Shown here: positions 16,253 to 24,229 of the stretch, in pieces
Position numbering within the stretch: the stretch's first letter is position 1
Layout of the letters: the number at the start of each line of letters is the position of its first letter
Source of the DNA: an uncultured Bacteroidales bacterium
GTDB lineage: Bacteria > Bacteroidota > Bacteroidia > Bacteroidales > F082
Length of the DNA: 35,631 nucleotides
NCBI GenBank assembly: GCA_946185535.1
Contig: CAMHJX010000032.1
Span: 1-35,631 of the forward strand
Direction of reading: 5' to 3'
Program-made: the position numbers and the translations under genes
The notes under the pieces: generated by a model
Databases searched by the model: none
Seen by the model: only the letters and a program-made list of their open reading frames with translations
Told to the model about the DNA's origin: nothing

Positions 16253-17662
16253 TCAATCCGGCTTATATTCCTTTCCGTATTCTTTTTGGTATTCCTTAAT
16301 CAAGTTTGTATTGGCCCTCTCAGTACGATTGAGAATAGCATCCGTAACGTTGTAGTCACGATAGTACCAGCTGAATTGGCTGAAGTATCGGTCGAGCTCA
16401 TCAGATTTGAAGACATAACCATGCTTGGCATAGATGCTGTTGCGCAAATAGGTCAATTCACGCGCCGAGAGTCCCGACAAATCACTCTTGTTTAATTTTC
16501 TGGTACTCAAGTCCATATTAAGCAGCCGCTCATAATGTTGGGAGGTCGTTCCCGATGAAGTGGTTTGCTGACTCTGTTCTGTGTTGTAATAGCTTGGCTG
16601 TTGTACGGTATTCCTGTCGTCTTTATTACGGGTCAACAACATAATGATGATGATAAGAGCAATAACTCCTGCGATGATGCCGGCAACAAGCCCCCCTTTG
16701 CTTTTCTTTTCTTCAACGTTGGTTTCCACAGTTGGTTCAGCTATTCGAGTTGGCTCTGCAGGTACCACGGGGCGAGGCTGTTGGGAAGCAGGGGTATCCT
16801 TTGCCTTGCCCAAAAGGTCTGACATGAACTCGCTCACGGATTGGTAACGGTCTTCAGGTTTGAACTCCATCGCTTTCATGATGGTCTGACTCACTTCCAC
16901 GGGGATGCTCGGGTCGAGTTCATGAGGTGAAGGCATCTGCTCCATCGTACGGGTGGTGACGTCCATGGGGCGTTGACCCGTCAACAGGAAGTAGAATACG
17001 CCGCCCATGGCGTAGATGTCGGTGTAGTTGCCTTTCTTGCCTGTGGCCGTATATTGCTCGATAGGAGCATAGCCTAAGGTAAGGATGGTGGTGTGACGTT
17101 GCACCTCGTCATGCACAAACTCACGTGCCGAACCAAAGTCAATCAGCACGATGCGGTTGTCGGGCGTGACAATGATATTGTCGGGCTTGATATCGCGATG
17201 CAACACATGCTTGCTATGGATATAAGCCACAGCCTCGCCCAGTTGCCCCATGCAGTTGACAGCATAATCGTAACTCATCTTGCCATTACGTTCAACGAGT
17301 TGCTGCAGCGTGGTGCCTTCCACAAATTCCATGACAATGTAGGAAGTGTTGTTTTCATCAAAGATATCGTTCACCCTGACCACATGGGGATGGTTCAAGG
17401 CGGCCAAAGTGCGGGCCTCATCGGCAAAACGACTCTTCAGTTTGGCATAAACTTCAGGATCTATTTCTTGCAATGAAACAGTATTGTGGTCGCCTTCACG
17501 CAAACACTTGCCGTTGATAAAGAACTCCTTGATGGCATAATGGCAGTCCAAATCGCGGTGCTTCACATAATATGTGATACCAAACCCGCCAATGCCAAGC
17601 ACCTTTTCGATAATATAGCGGCCACCACCTAAAGTAGCGCCAATGTCTAATGATTGTTTCAT
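16253..17662 (-). CDS. membrane Ser/Thr protein kinase with YARHG domain
   Basis: 469 residues. The Hanks kinase domain (about 15-285) is complete: Gly-loop G23-IGGFG, K45, catalytic loop H155-RDIKPDN, D175-FG and the activation-segment motif GYAPIEQY. A Pro-rich linker leads to one membrane helix (about 323-343), then an outer segment ending in a YARHG domain (about 390-455: LSARELTYLRNSIYAKHGYVF). YARHG domains are extracytoplasmic in other bacteria and are thought to bind envelope ligands. The gene is 35 nt downstream of the hydrolase gene and is the last signalling gene of the cluster. Confidence 0.93.
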   Translation of the reverse strand: MKQSLDIGATLGGGRYIIEKVLGIGGFGITYYVKHRDLDCHYAIKEFFINGKCLREGDHNTVSLQEIDPEVYAKLKSRFADEARTLAALNHPHVVRVNDIFDENNTSYIVMEFVEGTTLQQLVERNGKMSYDYAVNCMGQLGEAVAYIHSKHVLHRDIKPDNIIVTPDNRIVLIDFGSAREFVHDEVQRHTTILTLGYAPIEQYTATGKKGNYTDIYAMGGVFYFLLTGQRPMDVTTRTMEQMPSPHELDPSIPVEVSQTIMKAMEFKPEDRYQSVSEFMSDLLGKAKDTPASQQPRPVVPAEPTRIAEPTVETNVEEKKSKGGLVAGIIAGVIALIIIIMLLTRNKDDRNTVQQPSYYNTEQSQQTTSSGTTSQHYERLLNMDLSTRKLNKSDLSGLSARELTYLRNSIYAKHGYVFKSDELDRYFSQFSWYYRDYNVTDAILNRTERANTNLIKEYQKEYGKEYKPD

Positions 17663-17697
17663 AGTTCTTTTTGTTTGTATTATTTACTCAATTATTC

Positions 17698-18396
17698 CTA
17701 CTTTTCTTCAAACACACCTCCAAGAAACCGCTCCACTACTTCATTGAAGGCCTTTGGACATTTGTTCGCCACAAAATGGTCACCCTCAATGATTTCCAGC
17801 TTTGCATTGGGCAAACTCTTGTAAATAAGCCGTGTATGCGATTCCTTGATCATGTCCTTTGTGCCTGCCACAACCAACACAGGCATTGTCAGGCGAGCCA
17901 ATTCAGAAGGCTCAATGTGCGGCTCGTTCACCATCAGAGCGAGCATTTCGGCGTTTTGTTTGGCTTTCTCGGACTTCTTCGCAAATAGCTTTGCGATACG
18001 GTAGCCGATTTCGATGGGCCATTGGTATAGCGGCCTTACACCGCTCGGAAACAGGTTTGCGCCATCAATGATCAATTTTTCGACCCTTTCTGGGTATTTC
18101 AACGCAAAGGTCAAAGCAATATTACCACCATCGGAAAAGCCCAATAAAATGGCTTTTCCGATGGTATTTTGATCCATAAAGTCGTGCAAGTCCTCAGCAA
18201 ACTGGACAATGGTGAAAGGCTTCTCCCCTCTCGGCGACTGTCCATGACCGCGTGTATCCATGGCTATGACGCGATATTCTCTTGCAAAACAGGGTATCTG
18301 ATGCTCAAAATAGTCGCAGTTCTCGCCATTGCCGTGGAGCAAAATGAGTGGCTTGCCTTGGCCTTGTTCGACGTAATGAAGCTGGATGTCAAGCAT
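17698..18396 (-). CDS. alpha/beta hydrolase
   Basis: 232 residues from ATG 18396, which overlaps the TGA of the upstream FHA gene by one base (TGATG), a sign of translational coupling. Catalytic residues are visible: oxyanion loop HGNGEN, nucleophile S88 in GFSDGG, acid D181 in AGTKDMI and H207 in EGDHF. It has no signal peptide, so it acts in the cytoplasm. The substrate cannot be told from sequence; the family includes esterases, lipases and C-C hydrolases. Its place between FHA and kinase genes is unusual. Confidence 0.9.
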   Translation of the reverse strand: MLDIQLHYVEQGQGKPLILLHGNGENCDYFEHQIPCFAREYRVIAMDTRGHGQSPRGEKPFTIVQFAEDLHDFMDQNTIGKAILLGFSDGGNIALTFALKYPERVEKLIIDGANLFPSGVRPLYQWPIEIGYRIAKLFAKKSEKAKQNAEMLALMVNEPHIEPSELARLTMPVLVVAGTKDMIKESHTRLIYKSLPNAKLEIIEGDHFVANKCPKAFNEVVERFLGGVFEEK

Positions 18397-18920
18397 CAAT
18401 AGTAGTCATACGAGTCAAACGCGCCACCAATTGCACCAATCGTTCCAGCGATGATGGTAATGTAGATGATTGTTATCACAAGAGAGATGATAGAAATGAT
18501 CAAACCTGCAATAGCCAATCCTTTCTGCTTGCCGCCCATCTTTTTGGCCTTCGAGAGACCTATGATCGAGAAGATAAGGCCCAGAGGCGAAATGAGGAAA
18601 GCGAAGATGAAGCCCAAGATGGCGAAAACGTTGGAGCCCGAGGATTGTTGTTGAGCAGCAGGTGCCAGCTCACTCGTGCCACCGCCAATCATGTTCCAGT
18701 TCAGCACTTCCCTACCGGCAAACATGATGATGTCGCCACGGTTGATGGGAAACGATGCGTTGTGTACCCTGTTGCCATTGACCAAAGTGCCATTCGTGCT
18801 GTGGTCGATGAGTGTGTAAGTGCCGTTGTTTTCCACGATTTCTGCGTGGTCATTGCTGACTTCCGGATTTGAGTAGCAAATGGTCTTTCCGGGTCTTCTT
18901 CCAATGGTATAAGTATTCAT
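18396..18920 (-). CDS. FHA domain protein with C-terminal DUF4190-like membrane domain
   Basis: 174 residues. FHA domain at about 1-78 with GRRPGK, SNDH (the usual SxxH) and STNGTLVNGNRV, the residues that hold phosphothreonine. A short Gln/Ser linker leads to two membrane helices (about 98-118 and 132-160) joined by a basic KAKKMGGKQKG loop, as in DUF4190 proteins. It would dock kinase-phosphorylated partners at the membrane. The FHA part is nearly identical to the next gene upstream, and the membrane part to the 190-aa protein at 19206-19778. Confidence 0.9.
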   Translation of the reverse strand: MNTYTIGRRPGKTICYSNPEVSNDHAEIVENNGTYTLIDHSTNGTLVNGNRVHNASFPINRGDIIMFAGREVLNWNMIGGGTSELAPAAQQQSSGSNVFAILGFIFAFLISPLGLIFSIIGLSKAKKMGGKQKGLAIAGLIISIISLVITIIYITIIAGTIGAIGGAFDSYDYY

Positions 18921-18951
18921 AATGATAAGATTTAGATGATTTTGTTATTGA

Positions 18952-19191
18952 TTATTTAATTAAGTTCCAGTTCAGAACTGCGCCACCACCAAACAAGATG
19001 ACGTCGCCACGGTTGACGGGATACGAGGCGTTGTGAACCCTGTTGCCGTTGACCAAAGTACCGTTAGTGCTATGGTCTATCAGGAGATAACTGCCGTTGT
19101 TCTCCACGATTTCCGCATGGTCATTGCTGACTTCCGGATTCGAGAAGCAAATGGTCTTTCCAGTTCTTCTTCCAATGGTATAAGTATTCAT
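18952..19191 (-). CDS. stand-alone FHA domain protein
   Basis: 79 residues, an FHA domain and nothing else. By my alignment 66 of 78 residues match the FHA part of the protein at 18396-18920, including GRR, SNDH and NGTLVNGN. It ends just where that protein enters its linker, so it is either a truncated duplicate or a free adaptor. It is 31 nt upstream of that gene and 14 nt downstream of the 190-aa FHA gene. Confidence 0.88.
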   Translation of the reverse strand: MNTYTIGRRTGKTICFSNPEVSNDHAEIVENNGSYLLIDHSTNGTLVNGNRVHNASYPVNRGDVILFGGGAVLNWNLIK

Positions 19192-19205
19192 AGTGTTTAG
19201 ATTAA

Positions 19206-19778
19206 TTAATAGGAGCTTAATGCACCAATCGCGCCAACCGCTCCAGCGATAAGAACAAAGTAGATGATCAATATCACAACAGAGATGAGAGAAATGATCA
19301 AACCTGCAATAGCCAATCCTTTCTGCTTACCGCCCATCTTCTTGGCCTTGGCGAGGCCTACAATCGAGAAGATGAGGCCCAGAGGCGAAATGAGGAAAGC
19401 GAAGATGAAGCCCAAGATGGCAAAAGCATTGGAGCCAGAGGACTGTGGTTCAGCCACGGAATCCTCAGCTTTGTGATCTCCAGTGGGAGTAATCGTTTCT
19501 TCGACACCTTCTTGCGCCTGACTGACGAATTCGGGCTCGAAATAGGTGGTCCAGGGCAACATGGTGTCGCCGATACGGACAAAGTCGCCTTCGTCAAGCA
19601 CCACCTCACCTTGAACCCGGTTACCGTTGACAAAGGTTCCGTTGGTACTGTTGAAGTCTATCAGATGGTAGGAGCCGTCATCGAGCTGCACAATCTGCAA
19701 ATGGTGACGCGACACCCTGTCGTCGTTGTCGATGATGACATCGTTGCCTTTTAATCGGCCTATGGTAATTACTTTCAT
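19206..19778 (-). CDS. FHA domain protein with DUF4190-like membrane domain
   Basis: 190 residues. The FHA domain (about 1-70: TIGRLKGND, SRHHLQIV, STNGTFVNGNRV) is diverged from its two downstream neighbours and keeps the canonical S-R-H-H. An acidic linker with several Thr (about 78-112) precedes two membrane helices with the same KAKKMGGKQKG loop as the 174-aa paralogue (57 of 68 residues identical by my count). It starts 3 nt after the stop of the soluble kinase gene, so it is probably translated with it and is a likely reader or substrate of that kinase. Confidence 0.9.
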   Translation of the reverse strand: MKVITIGRLKGNDVIIDNDDRVSRHHLQIVQLDDGSYHLIDFNSTNGTFVNGNRVQGEVVLDEGDFVRIGDTMLPWTTYFEPEFVSQAQEGVEETITPTGDHKAEDSVAEPQSSGSNAFAILGFIFAFLISPLGLIFSIVGLAKAKKMGGKQKGLAIAGLIISLISVVILIIYFVLIAGAVGAIGALSSY

Positions 19779-19781
19779 AGT

Positions 19782-20603
19782 TTAAATGTTTATCTTATTA
19801 ATATCCTCAGCCATCTCGGCGCAGGTTTGATACCGCAGCCAAGGTTCGGGGCGAAGGGCTTTTTCAATGATAGGTTGAAATTCCGGATTGACGTAGGGAC
19901 AAATCTGATGTGCAGCAGGGATGTTACCCATCTTAATCTTGTTCCAGATATCTGTGGTAGTTGCCCCGTCAAAGGGCAGATGGTAGGTGAGCAAGCAAAA
20001 GAGCGTCACACCCAAGGCAAAGATGTCGGTCGCGGGACCGCATTGCTCCTTTTGGAACTGCTCAGGGGGCATGAAAGCGGGAGTGCCCACGGCACGCGCG
20101 TTGTTGTTGATGTCTTTCAGCTTGGCAGAGATACCCATGTCGAGCATCTTCACCGTCATGTCAGTCTTGCGTACCATAATGTTAGCTGGCTTGATGTCCT
20201 TGTGGACATAGCCGTTGCGGTGGATGTAACCCACGGCATCGAGGATCTGCATGAAAAGCGGAATGGCAATGTTGTCGCGTATAGGTCCCTTGACCACCTT
20301 GCGCTGGTATTCATCGAGTGTCCAGCCATCAATAAACTCCAAGACAAGATAATCCTGATTGGGCATCTTGATGAAGTCCTTGAGCTTGGTGATGTGCTCG
20401 TTCTTTTGCGAAAGATACAAGTACATCTGGGCCTCTTTCTCCAATGCCTTCAGCTGTTCAGGCGTCGGCTTGCGCGGTTCCTTGATGGCCACCAGATACC
20501 CAGTCTTGGTATCGATGGCACGATACACTCTGGCAAAGCCGCCCGAATCACTCAGGACGTCGAAGACATCATAACGATACTGTCTCAGATTCGGCAGGTC
20601 CAT
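19782..20603 (-). CDS. soluble Ser/Thr protein kinase with DMG motif
   Basis: 273 residues, a kinase domain with no membrane helix. Visible: Gly-loop SDSGGFARVY (18-27), K41 in VAIKEP, E57, catalytic loop H134-KDIKPAN and D155-M-G157 in place of DFG, then GTPAFMPPEQF. The Asp that binds Mg is kept, so it may still be active. It lies 28 nt downstream of the PP2C gene and 3 nt upstream of an FHA gene. A kinase/phosphatase/FHA set in this order is a standard phospho-switch. Confidence 0.92.
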   Translation of the reverse strand: MDLPNLRQYRYDVFDVLSDSGGFARVYRAIDTKTGYLVAIKEPRKPTPEQLKALEKEAQMYLYLSQKNEHITKLKDFIKMPNQDYLVLEFIDGWTLDEYQRKVVKGPIRDNIAIPLFMQILDAVGYIHRNGYVHKDIKPANIMVRKTDMTVKMLDMGISAKLKDINNNARAVGTPAFMPPEQFQKEQCGPATDIFALGVTLFCLLTYHLPFDGATTTDIWNKIKMGNIPAAHQICPYVNPEFQPIIEKALRPEPWLRYQTCAEMAEDINKINI

Positions 20604-20631
20604 CTTATTCTATTCCTTATTTTCGCTATTA

Positions 20632-21813
20632 TCAAATCAACTCAGCATCGATGGGTTTATTCTCATTTTTCCCATTAGCATCTTTGGGGGTTGCTTTCGA
20701 CTCAGATTCCGCGGCTTTCACTTCCTGGTCGGTATTCTCCTCCATCTCGTTTTCTACATCTTGTAGGTTCACTTCCTCTTCCGCTTCTTGCTTTGGCTGG
20801 ATGGGTTCCTCTGTCTTTTCCTTCCCATGCCACCAAATGAAATAGGCCGCTACTCCGCCGCCAATCAGCAGCATAAGTACGACAGCGGGAATCAGGATGG
20901 CGAGCAACAATTTGGTTTTCTTCTTCTTAGGAGGCGTTACTTGTTGTGGAGCGGGGTTGTTTGCCACATTAAGGGTCGGAGTCGAAAAAGCTTCCTTACG
21001 CCAGTTGGGGTTGTGGTCGGGGTGATTGCTGAGAGGATAAGGACTTTCCACCACCTTGATGACTTGAGCAGTGATGTTGTCCAAACCCTTGCCCGGCACG
21101 TTGGCGTTGGTCACCAAATCGAGCACCTTTTGTTCTATGGACTGATCCGACGACAGGATGGCTTCGATGCCATCATCATCAACCATACCTGAGAGTCCAT
21201 CGCTGCAAATCAGGAACATATCACCCTTGGCAGGCTGCACGGGAGACATATACACTTCCGGTTTCAGCTCCTCCTTTGTCCCCAAGGCTTTCATGATCAC
21301 GTTTTTGCGCGGATGGTGCTCGGCTTCACGGTCATCCAATTGCCCCATGTCGACAAGTGACTGGACGAAGGAGTGATCCTTGGTGATACGGAAAAGACGC
21401 TTTTTCTGGCCTTCATAGAGATAGATGCGGCTATCACCCACATGAGCGATGTAGGCGTCATTGCCATCGAACAGCACGATGCAAGCCGTGGTGCCCATGC
21501 CTTTCAGCGAAGGCTCGGCGTTGGCAGCACCGATAATCTGGATATTGGCGCGGCACAGCGCATCATGCAAGGCTTGGTAGATGTTGGGGTAGCGTTGGGC
21601 CTTAAAGTGCTGTATGATCTGTTCCACAGCAATGCGCGAAGCCGTGGCTCCGCCCACATGGCCACCCATGCCGTCGCAAACGACAAAAAGTTCGCCGTTA
21701 GGCACAGTGGCAAAGCCACATGAGTCCTCGTTGGCCTGACGCACCTGGCCCGTGATAGTGAGACCGTAAGCCTCAATGTTGGTGTTGCTGACTAAGTAAT
21801 GTTCGCAGTTCAT
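20632..21813 (-). CDS. PP2C-family Ser/Thr phosphatase with membrane helix
   Basis: 393 residues from ATG 21813, 5 nt after the stop of the upstream gene; a TTG at 21822 would overlap that stop and is less likely. PP2C core (about 15-255) with all metal motifs: NED (28-30), D47-GMGGH, GMGTTAC, VGDSR (125-129), SDGLSG (204-209) and GLDNIT with D245. A Lys-rich stretch, one membrane helix (about 302-327) and a highly acidic, charged tail follow. It removes phosphate from Ser/Thr and would oppose the kinases encoded beside it. Confidence 0.94.
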   Translation of the reverse strand: MNCEHYLVSNTNIEAYGLTITGQVRQANEDSCGFATVPNGELFVVCDGMGGHVGGATASRIAVEQIIQHFKAQRYPNIYQALHDALCRANIQIIGAANAEPSLKGMGTTACIVLFDGNDAYIAHVGDSRIYLYEGQKKRLFRITKDHSFVQSLVDMGQLDDREAEHHPRKNVIMKALGTKEELKPEVYMSPVQPAKGDMFLICSDGLSGMVDDDGIEAILSSDQSIEQKVLDLVTNANVPGKGLDNITAQVIKVVESPYPLSNHPDHNPNWRKEAFSTPTLNVANNPAPQQVTPPKKKKTKLLLAILIPAVVLMLLIGGGVAAYFIWWHGKEKTEEPIQPKQEAEEEVNLQDVENEMEENTDQEVKAAESESKATPKDANGKNENKPIDAELI

Positions 21814-21818
21814 TTGAA

Positions 21819-23369
21819 TCAAAGATAAAAGATGATTTTAACCTGTCCCAATTGGATTGTGTCGGCACTATGAAGCACTGTCTGTGCCTGCACCATGCCA
21901 TTCACGATGACGTGGTTGGTGCTGTTCGTGTCGATGATATAGAATCCATAACCATCATAGGTGATGATGGCGTGTTGGCGCGATACCGATGAATGGTTTA
22001 ACACGATATCGTTGCTCGCATCGCGTCCTATAGTCACGGTGGGCTTGGTCATGTCGTATGTCGATTTCAAGCTCTCTAGCTCGTACACCAAGCGGGGATA
22101 GACGTTCTTGGTTTTCATCAAGGTGGCTAAGCGTTCCTGCTCAGCTCGCTCCTGGTCGGCTACACGGTTTTTCTCTTGCTGGCGCTTGTATTCATCCAAC
22201 GAACTGTTGGCTTGGGCGATAGCCTGTTGGGCTTCAGCCTCGGCAATACGCTGCTTGTTCTCCAAGTCTTTCAGCTTACGCGCTTTTTTCTTGTGACCAA
22301 CCACACTGAGCACGATAGCCAAAACAATTAGGATAAGGACGAGCAGGATCATCAGCACCGTAAGCAGGACATGCTCTTTAATCCATTCTTTTAGCGAGAA
22401 CGCGGGCGGCATGTATTGTTCCTGATACTCGACACCTTTAATATTAATGGCAACCGTTTGGGGGTCGTCGCCACGTTTCATACTCGATTCAAAGGTAAAG
22501 CGATAGTCATGGCCGAAGTAGGACTCATCGATCTTGTTGTACCATTCCAACATGGCAGCGCAGGCCTGCTCTTCTTCATTTTGGTCAAAGGCCTTGAAAT
22601 CGCCTTCGGTGGCCTTGGCAAAGTTAGCCGGCTCGAGAGCCACGCCACTGGCAGGATAATACTCAAGGATATACACGGGGATGTTGCAGCGTTGGGCCAA
22701 CAGCAGCACCTGGTCAGCGGAATCGGCACCCGCCACGTTGCGCGGATGGCCGGAGGTAAACAGATACACCGCCCTAGACTTGCCGTCCTCGGGCAAGTCA
22801 CGCAACAATTCAACGGCCTCGCACACAGCGGTATAGAGGTCGGTGCTATTGGGTGCGTCGGTGAAGCTACGATCGGAGTGGCGGTGGTTCATCACCAAAT
22901 CCTTAAGGTAACCGAAGTCGTTGGAGAAGCCGTCGCCGAGTGGTTGCATCACCGTAGTAGTGTTGATGCTACGGTGGAACTGGGCCACCATCACCTGATC
23001 ATCGGCACCCAACTCGTTGCTCGAAAGGAACTGGTTGATGCTGTTCTTGACAAACTCATGCTGACCAGCGCGGATGTCCTTCCCCTTACTAATCTCCATG
23101 AAGTCCTCCCATAGGATGACAATGTGATGACCTGCATTCTGCGCATCGCGTTGCAGCATTTGCATGGTGAAGGGCTTGCTCAGGCCATTTTCCTTCAGGA
23201 AGCGCACATCATTCTCAGTCAGCAGGTCGGCACCGTCATCGTGCCACACAAACGACACCTCTGGAAAGGCCTCCGAGTTAAAAGTTTCCTTCATATACCC
23301 CTCGGTCTGGGCAATCATGGCGAAAGGGCACAATATGGACAACAATGCAAAAGTAAAGATCTTTTTCAT
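21819..23369 (-). CDS. VWA-like, membrane-anchored FHA protein
   Basis: 516 residues. A signal peptide (about 1-20) puts the N-terminal half in the periplasm. Residues about 80-240 have the alternating strand/helix pattern of a von Willebrand A domain (HHIVILWEDF, QVMVAQFHRS, SRAVYLFTSGHPR, IPVYILEYYP), but the DxSxS metal site is replaced by WEDFMEIS. One membrane helix (about 333-357), a Gln/Glu-rich coiled coil (about 360-415) and a cytoplasmic FHA domain (about 443-515: TIGRDASNDIV, SRQHAI, TNSTNHVIVNG) follow. It could carry a signal between envelope and phosphorylated proteins. It is placed between the zinc-ribbon FHA and PP2C genes. Confidence 0.88.
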   Translation of the reverse strand: MKKIFTFALLSILCPFAMIAQTEGYMKETFNSEAFPEVSFVWHDDGADLLTENDVRFLKENGLSKPFTMQMLQRDAQNAGHHIVILWEDFMEISKGKDIRAGQHEFVKNSINQFLSSNELGADDQVMVAQFHRSINTTTVMQPLGDGFSNDFGYLKDLVMNHRHSDRSFTDAPNSTDLYTAVCEAVELLRDLPEDGKSRAVYLFTSGHPRNVAGADSADQVLLLAQRCNIPVYILEYYPASGVALEPANFAKATEGDFKAFDQNEEEQACAAMLEWYNKIDESYFGHDYRFTFESSMKRGDDPQTVAINIKGVEYQEQYMPPAFSLKEWIKEHVLLTVLMILLVLILIVLAIVLSVVGHKKKARKLKDLENKQRIAEAEAQQAIAQANSSLDEYKRQQEKNRVADQERAEQERLATLMKTKNVYPRLVYELESLKSTYDMTKPTVTIGRDASNDIVLNHSSVSRQHAIITYDGYGFYIIDTNSTNHVIVNGMVQAQTVLHSADTIQLGQVKIIFYL

Positions 23370-23401
23370 AGGTGAATGGATTAAAAGAGAAAAGACAAGG
23401 T

Positions 23402-24109
23402 TCAGAACGAAGTACGGAACTTGAAGATTGTCTTGCCCACTTGGATGACATCGCCGTCGTTCAAGGCAACAGCGTTCACGCCTGTGTCGCTGCCATTGAC
23501 TCGGGTGCCGCTAGTCGAGAGGCTGTCCTGAATGAAGTAACTGCCTTCGCGGTAGAGCAGAACGGCATGTTTGCCAGATACAGTGTTGTCATTGATGCTA
23601 ATTTGGCAGTCCAGGTCGCGACCAATGGTGTTGCGTCCTTCAAAGAGTTTGAAGTCGACACCCATATCGTTGAGGGTATATGAGACCAGCCAACCAACTA
23701 ATTTGCGTGAGCTGCGCACTTCGCCGCCACCTACTCCTGATACTGATTCATCGAAAATCATCGTCTTCGAAGCGGATGAAATAGGCGTGTTGACCACACG
23801 TTCTGGCTCCATAGCTGTGAAGGCACCAGAATTCGGTACTGTTTCGCCACCCATTGGAGCACCCATATCGGGCATAACGCGGGTCTTGTTGGAGTCGCCC
23901 ATGCCGCCACCACTTGGAATTGTGGCTCCTCCCATCGGCATAGCAGCTCCTATACCTGGCATTGTGGTACCACTATTATAGGCACCACCTCCAGCAGGGG
24001 AAGCTTGCGTAGCATTTGGAACGCCAGCACTACTTGAACAATAAGGGCATTGAGCCAAGTCATCTTTATAGAAATGACCATTGGGACATCTTTTGTAACC
24101 TGAAACCAT
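23402..24109 (-). CDS. zinc-ribbon FHA protein
   Basis: 235 residues, first gene after the cluster promoter. N-terminus: CPNGHFY...QCPYC (C8, H12, C21, C24), a short zinc ribbon. Residues about 30-135 form a low-complexity Gly/Met/Pro linker with scattered Thr in similar settings (ATIP, KTRVMP, ETVP, KTMIF), likely phosphorylation sites. FHA domain at about 155-235 (TIGRDLDCQIS, SGKHAVL, STSGTRVNGSD). The phosphothreonine sites plus FHA recall GarA/Fha-type proteins that switch by binding their own phosphorylated tail. It is 32 nt upstream of the VWA-FHA gene. Confidence 0.9.
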   Translation of the reverse strand: MVSGYKRCPNGHFYKDDLAQCPYCSSSAGVPNATQASPAGGGAYNSGTTMPGIGAAMPMGGATIPSGGGMGDSNKTRVMPDMGAPMGGETVPNSGAFTAMEPERVVNTPISSASKTMIFDESVSGVGGGEVRSSRKLVGWLVSYTLNDMGVDFKLFEGRNTIGRDLDCQISINDNTVSGKHAVLLYREGSYFIQDSLSTSGTRVNGSDTGVNAVALNDGDVIQVGKTIFKFRTSF

Positions 24110-24171
24110 AACTTTTTGTTTTTAAGTGTTTTATAAAAATCTATCTATTCTTTTAATTATTTTGCAACTTG

Positions 24172-24201
24172 CAAATATATAAAGATTTTTTCAAAACACA
24201 A
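24172..24201 (-). promoter_or_regulatory. promoter of the FHA/kinase/phosphatase cluster
   Basis: Minus strand TTG (24201-24199), 19-nt spacer, TATATTTG (24179-24172): a full match to the Bacteroidota -33/-7 consensus. The start is expected near 24166, giving an AT-rich leader of about 57 nt before ATG 24109. I see no other strong promoter down to 16.2 kb. Confidence 0.65.
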
Positions 24202-24229
24202 CCAAATTGGTCCAAAGTTACTATGATTT

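Noticed and set aside
19827-20678. Plus-strand open frame of 283 codons opposite the soluble kinase
   Set aside because: The minus strand encodes a complete kinase with all catalytic motifs; the plus-strand product has no recognisable domain.
16253-24109. Type VI secretion locus (kinase/PP2C/FHA are common there)
   Set aside because: No TssB/C sheath, Hcp, VgrG, ClpV or TssJLM gene is in the window; only the shared regulatory gene types are.
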